Positions 26,601-36,218 of a stretch of DNA of 64,000 bases are shown one piece after another (within the stretch, counting starts at the first letter, position 1; every line of letters starts with the position of its first letter). The notes under the pieces were generated by a model. The model was not told the DNA's origin and did no database searches. It worked only from the letters and a program-made list of their open reading frames with translations. This DNA comes from Morella rubra (taxonomy: Eukaryota; Streptophyta; Magnoliopsida; Fagales; Myricaceae). The position numbers and the translations under genes were made by a program. The DNA is taken from the NCBI GenBank assembly GCA_003952965.2, contig CM025849.1:6979947-7043946 (forward strand). The letters are read 5' to 3'.

Positions 26601-29600
26601 AAATTGCGCGCCTTGCCTTTTTCTTACCTCTTTTCCATTTTTTCTCGTATAAGCTGAACCGAATACAGCGTAAAAAGGCTTTTCTAAAATTGATGAAAAA
26701 AAATATGGAACATCAGCCACAATGGTACATGCAGCAAATGCAAGAGATTCAACCCAAGTTTCTTGATTTCTTTCTGGCATCAAAATATGCTTAGTTCAAT
26801 CACCAAGAATGTTGCCTTCTTAATCGAGAATTTCCATGATAAAGTAAAAAATGAGCTAAATGGATAAACAAGTAGAACAGCTGACAATGCCACGTTCTTT
26901 TCCACATTGAATCAAACACTTAATGTGACATATTACATCTCAAGAAGTGATGCTGCAGAAATATTCTAATGTGGATATCTTATAGATAAACACGAAGAAC
27001 AAGACTAGCAGATTCATTCACAGGATCGAAAAGAAAAAGCAAGAGAGACCCAAAAAAAGCCATTTGAGACACTAGAAATCCAACAGAACACAAAATCGAG
27101 AAACCTGATGAAAATCTCAGATAATGTCAGAGCACCAGGTAAGAAAAATACCAGAGCTTGGATAAGCTTGCCGTTCTTGCCACGTTCTCTAGTGACCACG
27201 ACTTTTGGACTCGGATTCAAAGCAGAAGTTGAAGTAGAAACCGAAGAAGGAGAAGAAGTAGCTTGGATTCTGAATGAAAAAAGAAAGATTCCCCATTGAA
27301 GATGTAGACAAGAAGAAGCCATTGCAAACGTGTTGCGCAAAGGAGGTTGCCCCGAGTTCCAGGCTTCCAAATGTAGAAGCCTGTTAAATATAGGGAGAAG
27401 GGCAATTTCGTAAAGTCAACTGGGTGAATATCCCGTGGGAGACATGTGAATGGGAATTCCGTCTGTTTTAACATCGAAATTGGATGGAGGGCGACTATTG
27501 ATTATTTTGGAAACTTAGAGGACGTAGAAATCCATTTAGATAGTTAGGGGGGCGACATTGAGTTTTGCTTATAGTTAAGGGACGAATTATAAAATTATCC
27601 CTTCTTCTTTTTAAAGCTTGTGATATTGGGATTGATAGATGATTCTTTGTGAGAGTTGAATTCTTTGACATGATTGCTTGGTTTCTCTCTCTCTCTCCTC
27701 CCCGTCCCCCCTCTTCTTGGTGAACAAGTGGCAGTATGTCACATCAGAAGAACAAATTGGCATAACAGAGAATAGCATGAGGTTACTCACTAATTTGACT
27801 GTTAGTTTTGTCCTCTATGTTTTGGGAGTTCAGCATTATTTTTGGACATTCTTTGTTTTCCCATCCAGTATAATGCATTCTTCTTTTGTTTTTTGTTTTG
27901 ATAAGTTAATGCATTCTTCTTTTGTTCAGAAAGTAAAAGAGTAATGGTTTGAGGAACATGTGAATGAACTACTAAGTTAGGCTTATTTTTGGATTGACAC
28001 GTGTCATTTTGTCTAAGGATTCCAGCTGTCCATTTAAATCTGCTAATGTGTGGCTTGCTCATCCTCTTCCTTCCTTTTTCTCTTTAATTCTCTGTTTCTG
28101 TTTTATTATTCTCCTTGGAAAGGACAAAAAGGAAAAGGGGGATGACTACTCGTTCAAGAGATGACACCAGGAAACCAAAGGTCTTCTCCGCCACTCACTA
28201 CGGGGGTTTGAAAATTTTATCCCCTAGCCTTAAAAGAGTCATGCTAAAGCAGCCCAGTGAATGGACTGGTGACTTATGCCCAAGGAAAAAAATATTGAAG
28301 AAGAAAATGACCGACTTAAGATCATCAGTTTTTCTGCCAGAAGTAACTGAAAATGGGCCCATGTACACTATATGCTCACAATTGCATGTCTTTAAAGATG
28401 ACGTGGTGATGAGAGAGACAGAGAGATGGGTGGCGCAGCCATCACTTCACATTCTTTGCTCTTGTGGTTTACTAGCTCTGTATTTTATCCCATATACTAA
28501 CCAAAACACCCAAATATTGCTTTTAAAACCACTAAAATTATCTATCTTGACCTCCAGTCCCTCACACCAGTTATATTCTTATGGACTGTCACCCATGTCC
28601 TACTTACCATTACATTTAAGCATTGCTTCTAAAACCACTGTAATGATCTATTTTGACCTCCAGTCACTGTGATTAGTTATTTGGTTATGCACTGTCAGAC
28701 CCATGTCCTACTTATTGTGCTAAATATTGAGCGAGTAACAAACTGGTGTCCAACTCAACAATCCAACTGCATCTCTCTCTTTCCTGGTTTCTGGTGATTT
28801 CTTCCCAAACTCTGTTGTCACAAGACCTCTGCTCTTCCTTTCACTTTTTTCTTTTTCTCCTTTCCATATCTTTCTTTTTTCTTTGCCGCTTACCCTTCTG
28901 TGCTCGATCTTGTGTTCTGTATGTTATCATTTGGTCTCTATATGAGTTATGAGAAAAGGACAAAGATGAAGACGAGGCATCTTCATTTTATTGGCCTAAT
29001 AATTAGTCACATGATTGTCGTGTGCATGTTTTCTATTAGTTTTGTCTGAAAGAATGACAATTTCACTTTAGTCCTAAGAACAAGAATCTCTATATCATTT
29101 TCCAATCTGGAGAAGTAGATTGTAGCTAGGGTAACATAACAGGGACATTAATTTTGTTGTATTTTTGTGTTTACACCTTTACTATATTCATTTTCATTTT
29201 CCTTTCCCTTTTTTTTTTTGATTATTGGATACCAATATACTTGAACACTATGATGGGAAAGTTATGAAGCAAAGACCTTTCTCCTAATTGAATTTGTGCC
29301 AAACCTTTCTCCATATTGGTTCCTTTCTTTATGTATGAGAAAAAAAAATGTTTTGTCTAGCATAATTCAACTTTCAGAGTCTATGAGTTTCCTGGTTCTA
29401 TTTGAGTCCCATTGAGATGAGTGAACTTGTATATAGTGATAGGATTGAGATCTATATTTGGGAGGATCGTGATCCATAGTCCTATATTTCTATAGTCTGA
29501 TTGTTTATGTGCATGCATCGGAACATACAAGACACAGGCACAGAGGAATTTCCCGTGTTTAGTTTCCTTCAGCATTGGGGAGATGGCCTTGGTATGTAAA

Positions 29601-30985
29601 CAGTCAAATTGAACTGGATGGAATTCTATTGAGGTATAGATTTTGAATTTATTGATATTGTTTATGCCCTCAATGCGGGAAGTTGCTTGCACAATTTGTT
29701 CAGCAGATGGTGGTGCTATTGGCAGACTGTCAGTGGTTATGCTTAGCATTGAGGTATCAGTTGGTTGTCTCATGGTTCTCCATGTCTAGGGTGGTGATCC
29801 CCACAGTTGTGGTCGCAGATAAGGTTCTGCTACTGTTAATGGGATAGTTCTGCTTACAAGAATAGTGGTGGTTCTATTTCTTTGGGTGAAGCTCCACAGT
29901 GAAGTTGCTAGACATGGTCCTGAATTTGCGGAGGGGGAGAGTTGAAATAGAACTTGCTAAATCATTCAACTTTGTGCCAAAAAATATCAGCAAATAATGG
30001 TAGGAAGCAGAATTCGAGAGTTGCCTTAAATCATACAAATCTCATTTTCTCCTTTGTGTTTTTGGGTGGGATGGGAGGGCAGAAGGGGAGGGAGGGAGAG
30101 AGAGAGAGAGAGAGAGAGAGATAGATAGGAGGAGGAGCTGGATTTGGAGGTGTTCTACTGGTAATGAAGCTGGAAATCGGTTATAGCTTTTAGTATTTTG
30201 TTGAGATTCATCCGACCCTTTGCTTTCTTTTTTAATTGATGGGCCTCATCTATGCTTAACCATTTTCCACTGGAATTTACATTTGGAATCAATTTCAAAT
30301 GTGAGAAATAGTTACAAGAGAAGTTATATTAGAAATGAGAGAAAAGGCATCTGCTATCATATCCATTATGACTACTACGTTTATGGAAAATAAGTAATTC
30401 TGATTAGGAATTTGCTTCTAGTTACTGGTTCTTGTTAGGCTTGTAGGTGCTGGTTGAATGTATTGCACCAGTTTTAGACCAGTCATTGCTCAGAGCCGCA
30501 TTTTCTGTGCAAGGCTATTCTACAATTTCCCTGACTTTCCTCTCTGATATTCCTCTGCGTCATCATTTGTTTGTTAGTAAATTGCGGCACCTATGTAGTC
30601 ATTTCTGTTCTCACCTTCTCTTGACCCTTTTCCAATTGCACTGATACATTGACTTAACTTGAAATTTCTGTGTGAACAGAGTGTTGCTTATGACAGATCC
30701 AGTGCTCCCAAGGACTGCAGGGTTTCTGGATGGCTACAAGGGCACAATATGGATGTGGCAGTTGATACTGAGAAGATGTTTCTTTTGGCAGAATTTACTT
30801 ACGACCTTGAGAAGAGCAATGCTCAAACCTTCAACGTGTTGAACTCAGCAGGCTCTGGTGTTGTTGACACAGTCAGGCTTGACTTCACCTCCAACCACGG
30901 AAGCCCTTCCCATACTTGTGTTTATCGCTTCAGGGTGCATGGTCGGGAGCCAGAGTCTGTTTCTATGATGGCAATGCAATCTTGA
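23628..30985 (+). CDS. SUN-domain protein of the inner nuclear envelope (Cter-SUN, SUN1/2-like)
   Basis: An inner nuclear membrane protein that binds KASH-domain partners to form the LINC bridge between nucleoskeleton and cytoskeleton. Exons are 23628-24713 and 30680-30985, 463 aa, close to the length of Arabidopsis SUN1/2. The junction is phase 0 ([13 protein letters not shown]). Order: a disordered, basic N-terminal nucleoplasmic region, one membrane segment (about residues 123-141, [14 protein letters not shown]), a charged coiled coil (about 160-255), then the SUN domain. The SUN domain spans both exons, with [17 protein letters not shown] in exon 1 and [17 protein letters not shown] and [18 protein letters not shown] in exon 2. 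The single intron is about 6 kb and carries a MULE-like insertion. The ATG sits in a good context after an in-frame untranslated leader. Confidence 0.96.
26333..27601. mobile_element. Pack-MULE-like element with about 205-bp inverted termini
   Basis: The left end (26333-26538) and right end (27397-27601) are long inverted repeats about 90% alike. Outer ends read GGGGTAATTT and, inverted, GGGATAATTT. Further in, both arms share CTTAACTAT.AGCAAAA, CAATGTCGCCCCC, CAATTTCG, CAGACGGAATTC and ACTTTACGAAATTGCCCTTC. Flanks TTCTTTTTT and TTCTTCTTT may be a 9-bp target-site duplication with one mismatch, the size expected of Mutator elements. The interior (about 860 bp) has no transposase but carries part of a host gene. 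It lies inside the long SUN intron. Confidence 0.85.
27152..27322 (-). pseudogene. Captured first exon of a chloroplast uroporphyrinogen-III synthase gene
   Basis: Inside the MULE-like element the minus strand encodes 57 residues from an ATG at 27322. They form a Ser/Thr-rich, transit-peptide-like start followed by [19 protein letters not shown], then a donor-like G|GTATTT at 27152-27151. The [10 protein letters not shown] block is the N-terminal signature of plant uroporphyrinogen-III synthase (HemD, tetrapyrrole pathway), as I recall the family. No remaining catalytic part was recognised, so it is a fragment. It is antisense to SUN. A second coding-like stretch at 26700-26780 was not identified. 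Confidence 0.7.
28516..28714. repeat. Two-unit tandem repeat, period about 106 bp
   Basis: Units at about 28516-28607 and 28622-28714 share ATTGCTT.TAAAACCACT, ATCTAT.TTGACCTCCAGTC and CCCATGTCCTACTTA in order. It lies within the SUN intron and accounts for part of the long but unconvincing frame there. Confidence 0.75.
30090..30121. repeat. (GA)n microsatellite in the SUN intron
   Basis: A GGGA-rich lead passes into an uninterrupted GA run of about 24 bp. It lies about 560 bp upstream of the SUN acceptor. Confidence 0.9.
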
Positions 30986-31296
30986 TCCACCCACGTAGGA
31001 AATCATCTGTCCCACTTTCTGTAGCAGTTGTTTCTACTTCATGTATTCTTTATGTAGATCCAGTGTTGAAATCTCTAACTTTCTAGTCACCAGATAGAGA
31101 CACCGGCTTAGGAGGAAAAAAAAAATCCTGGGTATAGACACTTAATCATCTGTGTTTAAAGTTGACTACTTCCTCGTCTTAGTGTGCATCAAATAGAAAT
31201 GTACTCTGTTGTATGATTGTTACCTAGTTATGGAGCTTAATGGAGTTTAAGCTATTACGGTGAGCAAAAATCGTTTTTGAACCTTTTCATTTGGTT

Positions 31297-31694
31297 GGGG
31301 GAAACATTTAGAGGTCGGACTGTGGCTGGCATGTCAATTGATCGTTACATTCTCCCTCTAACGTCTTGGTTTGCACGTGGATAGGGGAAACATTTATTGG
31401 GAGGTGTTAGCCTAATAGTTGGAAGGTCGTCCTTCATGGCTTAACTTATCAAGTTCGAGTCATATAAGCGTGAAGTTAATGTGTCTACCATTAGGTAAGT
31501 CTCAGACTTATCACGCACAGGGATATAAGGTTAGTTATGTGTGCACCACCTCAAGGGATCTATCCTATGGTGTACATTTAAGCCAGCAAAGGTAGCTCTC
31601 TTAGTCGACGCTGAACTCAAAAGGAGGAAAGAAAGGCTGGTCAGCATGTCAATTGATCGTTACACTCTCCATCTTGTCTTGGATTGCATGTGGA
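31297..31694. repeat. 86-bp tandem duplication, second unit split by a SINE-like insertion
   Basis: Unit 1 (about 31297-31383) starts GGGGAAACATTTA and ends with a block containing GCATGTCAATTGATCGTTAC and TTGC(A)CGTGGAT. The second unit restarts with GGGGAAACATTTA at 31385, is interrupted by about 235 bp, and resumes with AGCATGTCAATTGATCGTTA to about 31694. It lies just downstream of SUN. Confidence 0.7.
31398..31633 (+). mobile_element. tRNA-derived SINE-like element
   Basis: The head holds a pol III A-box-like TTAGCCTAATAGTTGG (about 31405-31420) and, about 45 bp on, a B-box-like AAGTTCGAGTC (about 31453-31463), the spacing of tRNA-related SINEs. A 160-bp unrelated body follows, ending in an A/G-rich tail (AAAAGGAGGAAAGAAAGG). 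It cannot fold as a normal tRNA with acceptor stem that I can see. It interrupts one unit of a tandem duplication, which supports insertion. Confidence 0.55.
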
Positions 31695-32145
31695 TCAAGA
31701 TGTTATCGTTACTCTGATAGAGTTCCTGCTAGAAGATCAAACTTACTTTCCTGCTAGAAGATCAAACTTACTTTGTTTTGCTATGTTTTGTTTGTTGGAA
31801 GTTGCTGTACAGACTAGAGAAACGCCTCTAGGGCCTGATGACCAAAAAAATGAAAGGAAACGTATGGGCATACGAGCATATGGGCAACTTTCGTATGGGC
31901 TGATGGTAGGCCATAATACCACTTTATAAGCTAATCTATTCACTGCTGTCAACCCTAGTTTTACCCCTTCAAAAATTGGAAGAATTAGCTAATGGGATGG
32001 AGATCGAGGTACAAGGGTTTTTTTTTTTTTTTTTAAAAAGGTACAAGATATTTGGCCAGGTGGATGCTTTTTCTTTTTCCAACTCCCTTGGAGGCTCACC
32101 ATAGACAATAAGTTGAAAAGTTGAAAAGTTGAAGGAATAAATATA

Positions 32146-32460
32146 TTTTGTGTCCTTCAATTATGAGGGTCTTGATATTTTACACTTAAATTTATTATTT
32201 TTGTCATATTACATCTACCAACTATTGATTTCAAATATTTTTGCACTTTTTTTTTAAAATTTTTGGTTAATTTAGATAGAAAATAATTTTTTAGTGTGCA
32301 AAATGACAGTTTTGTCCTCAATTTTGTCCTTAATTTTTTTTTTTTAACATGAAATACAAAATATTTGAAATTAATAATTAATAGGTGTAATGTGAAAAAA
32401 AAAAAAATTGAGGCGTAAAGTGTAAATAACTTATAATTGGAGACGGTAACATCTATTTAA
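32146..32460. mobile_element. MITE-like inverted repeat (TTTACAC family)
   Basis: The left arm (TTCAATTATGAGG...TTTTACACTT...CATATTACATCTACCAACTA) and the right arm read inverted (CCAATTATAAG...TTTACACTTTACGCCTCAA...CACATTACACCTATTAATTA) match imperfectly over about 110 bp, meeting near TTTCAAATATTTT. No coding capacity. Similar arms recur at 41.9, 47.6 and 58.8 kb. Confidence 0.6.
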
Positions 32461-33709
32461 CCCAATGAAAAGATTCGAACAAAAACATAGGACACGATTC
32501 TCTAGCCTCGTTGGATTAAGGGCCGTCGGTAGGGGACAGAATGTGTGGATTTTAAGCCCTATTCCTTGCTTTTTCTCCCTGGGTCCACTCCAGCACTGAA
32601 GTTCTACGGTCACGGTCACGGTCAACTGCATTTTCCAGGCATGCACGGCTCAAAGTTTCACATCCTTCTAGTTTAGAACGCAATCCTCACTTTTGATCCG
32701 AACGTGCGACGAATCTCTTATTTTAATATGCAGTTTTAGCAAACCATGACAGATATGCATGGTTTAGCCATGCGAGGAATGTTCGCCAAAGAAGGGCGAG
32801 CTTGTTGCATATACAAGGAGACCACCTTCTTGATCTACTCAAAAGCTTTGGAGAGAGAGAGAGAGATTAACATTAGTTTTTTAAAAGAATTGATTATCTT
32901 TTCTAATTGATTAGAAAAAAAAAGGATTATCTTTTCTAATGCTTGATGGGGTGCTCAAATGGATTTCTTAAGCTAATCCGCCAAAGAGAGGGCGTGAGCT
33001 TTTTGTCTGAGATGTGTCTTTATTAGCGTCATCTGGGTTTAATTAAAACAGAGGGTCATTAGGAGAGCTTCAACCAGGAGTGGGGACTGATCCCAGTTTG
33101 AAAGCACAAAAAGAGGGAAATCCACAACATGATGTCTGTCTTGTAAGGACCCCCCACCACTTTGTCAATTGAAAAAGGAACCGGTCTTCGCCTATCCTGG
33201 GAACTGTGCGCTTTTCCAACAGGCAAATGCCCTTACATTTTGGCTTGTCCTATAGCTTCTTCTTCTTCTTCTTCTTCAAAAGAATTGCCTTTGAAGCATA
33301 AAATCCCATCTTATAATCCCTTGGGACCAGGAGAGTTTTTGGGGACACTTCCAATTGATTCTGTTCCTTTCTGTTGGGAATGCAAAAATCGATTTGCTTG
33401 GTCACTTGACTGGCCCGGCTGATGATCAGGATTCTGGTCCAAGGCTTTGAATTTGACTAATTATGTGGTTGGGCGCCTCTCCATGAATTGGGCAAGACTG
33501 AATTTTGAAGTTCTTTTTTGACACAGGTCTTATTATTTAGCAGATCAAAATGAGAGGTTCAATAAGTATTGATTGCAGGTCTGATGATAAAAAGAGATTT
33601 ACATTTTACCAAATATTGAAATCATTAATTAAACCTGAGTCAATCTTTGCCCATCTTGCATGAGACATGGAGGAATCGGTCTTGACTTTCTAGCTTCTTT
33701 GATATTATG

Positions 33710-34150
33710 TAGGGTTGTACAAAGGCAAGTCAGGGTCGGGCGGTACCACCGTACCAATCTCCTTCCATGGTTGGTAGTCTAAGGCCAGCCACTCAACCGA
33801 GAGGTGAGAAACCGACTGAGACTGACTTCCACCTAATTTGATCGGGCTAACGGGTTGGATTGAGTTAAGTTTTTTTTGACATTTTTTTTTGTTTTTTTCA
33901 ACAATCCCAATCCCCTAAAACGGTGCCATCCCCTCGATAAAAACTTAATACTTATTTTTTTAATTGATATTATATATAGGTCAGTCAGGTCGAGATCGGG
34001 CGGTATTAACCTAATCTTGAACACTGATCGACTATAAGTCGGTCTTTATTTTCTAAGCCTAAGATTGGGCTTGCCCTCGAGTTGGGACGACCAAGTTTGG
34101 TCAATTTCAATTAGGATCGGTCGGTTTCACACCCATCTTATACAACCCTA
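33710..34150. mobile_element. Non-autonomous hAT-like element with 8-bp target duplication
   Basis: The ends are TAGGGTTGTACAA and, inverted, TAGGGTTGTATAA. The flanks ATATTATG (33702-33709) and ATACTATG (34151-34158) form an 8-bp target-site duplication with one mismatch, the size typical of hAT elements. The interior is 441 bp, GC-richer than its surroundings, with repeated GGTCGG/CGGTC motifs and no transposase. Confidence 0.8.
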
Positions 34151-34158
34151 ATACTATG

Positions 34159-36218
34159 ATAGATCTCCCAAGTAAAATCCAAAGAGTTTTGACTTCAGGC
34201 TTATCATGGAAATTAAGGTGTCTGAGTCAAATCTTTGCAGAAGTCTTACTAGATTGTTTGATGGAGACAAATTATCTTCCTTTGTTATAATCTGCACTTG
34301 GTCTAAACTTATCTGGATCATGGAATTAATGATCAGTCTTTTCCTTACCTGGCTGGTCTTCAAATCCTCTTGATAGAAAATCAAAATAGCTCCATCATTC
34401 AACATTCAATGGCTCAAACAAAACAAAAGGGATGCAGTGACATCTTCTTCAGGTTCAAAAGAAAGATCCGATAAGAATATTTCAGAAATAATATCTTTGA
34501 TTGGCTAACAACGTTTAGATTCTAGTTTTCACTAGATGGGACATCAAATGACTCAGTTCTTTCTCGATGGAAAGGTGAAGGCATTTATTTCTCCCATGTT
34601 GTCAAAGTAGTGGAATCTCTAAAGTCTGACAGCAAATGCCTGATCGAATTGATTGGTCCAACATACCAACAACGTTTAACTTTATAGCTTCTTTTTTCAG
34701 TGGTCTATTGGCATGCTTCCTTGTCAATCTTTTATTGGAGGTTGAGGACTATTGCTCATCTTATTTCTTCGAGCTCCAACCTGTATTGTCCATAAAGAAA
34801 CAGCATTTCCTGATAAATTACAGGGGAATCTCGATTTTGTTTCATACTTGGAAGATTTCCGTGGTTCCCTCTTGCCTTGTAGACTTTGCATCAATGGAAT
34901 TCGTCCTTCTTTAGAGCTCACACATGAGTGGTAAGGCAGACATAATGGCTAAAAACTGGGTCTGGGATGGGTACCAAATACCACGTTAGTGTCATAGACA
35001 CATAGTTCTGGGGAACCAAAAACCCCTTGTTGATTTGCCAAGGAGCTCCGTTATGTTTTGTGCAGACACACACGTGGGGTCACTTTTCCCCAGACTTACA
35101 TTCTCTCTGTGTCTCTGACACATATAAATATATAAACTCCCTCTATTCAGAAAAAAAAAAAAATATAAACTCCCTCTGATCTTCTCCTCGATATAAAGGT
35201 AAAATTTACGCGCACAACGAAGAGGAAGAAGGAAAAAGAAAATAACCCCAAAAGGGGGTTAGAAAAAAAATATACCTTTTTCTCCGGGGAAGAAAACAAA
35301 GTACAAACTGACCACACAGCGTCTCCGTAAAAGATTTTGGACTTTGAAGGGACATGTAAGATTCTATGCCCACTGTTGACCGTTTCTTTTCTTTGTCTCT
35401 CAAGAACTCCCAAGTCCTCTTTGCACGTAAACCTCGCAGCCTCGCTTGGGACACTTTCGTTCATCCATTTCTTGGGAAAAAGACTCGGTTTTAGGCTATT
35501 AAACATTGCCTGCTATACAGAGAGTAGACGCAGTTCTAGAGCATCGAGTATTGAAGGTTCTTTTTTTTTTCTCTTCTTGTCTCCCTACATCTAAACTCAA
35601 TTTTCTAAGTGTGCTTCCAGGAAAGTGACAGAGACTATAATACTACACATTATAATAGATAAATCGCTTGCTTGGGGGCAGTTGACTTTCTCGGGAAAAC
35701 CCATTTGGGCTGTCAACCTCTTTCGTGGGTTGCCACCCTCTTCTTTTATACTTGAGATTCTCGTCTTCATGAATGCCATACTCTGCACGTTCTTCTTTTC
35801 TGGTAATTTCTCAACGCTTATGGTCAGATACAACTGGCCAATTGTACATTTTCTAAATGTGTAGGTTCATGTGCATTCTTTAAATCTTTCTGCTGTTTCC
35901 AGCACATTGGTTTCTTCATAATATATTTACTCTTCTTTTTTCTTCTTCTTCTTGTTCATTTGCTCGTAATGCAATGTTTTTTTGTTGTTTTTTAAAAGAA
36001 GTTGACATTCTTTCCCTGAAGAAGTGGATTGGGATCTTAGATTTTCTCTGTTTTCTATTTGGATTTATTTCTCGTTTAATTTTCAATGGGCAATATGAAT
36101 TTATTTGTTTCTTATAGTGTCAAATAATATTAATCTGACCAATTGCATGGCTTTGGTGTATATCTTTGCTTCTGAAGGTCTTTGATTTGGGGTCTTCCAC
36201 ATTGAGACAATTTCAGAC
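34159..36218 (+). other. Upstream region and probable leader of the inositol 5-phosphatase gene
   Basis: No protein gene recognised. TATA-like CATATAAATATATAAA lies at 35121-35136 and another ATATAAA around 35193-35199. CT-rich leader-like sequence and repeated TTC tracts follow (35550-35590, 35930-35955), and a plausible leader intron may end near 36180-36215. Poly-T at 35562-35571 and several short frames are not convincing. Confidence 0.4.

Noticed and set aside
28115..28672. 185-codon plus-strand frame in the SUN intron
   Set aside because: It starts with TTG, not ATG, has no recognisable domain, and half of it is made of a tandem repeat. It lies inside a well-supported intron.
33162..33422. 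86-codon frame with a poly-Ser tract
   Set aside because: The Ser run comes from a TTC microsatellite; nothing else resembles a protein family.
34636..34914. 92-codon frame with hydrophobic stretches, possibly a reverse-transcriptase or RNase H relic
   Set aside because: A few words (SGKADIMAKNW near 34930) hint at a LINE RNase H region, but there are too many breaks and too little signal to annotate.
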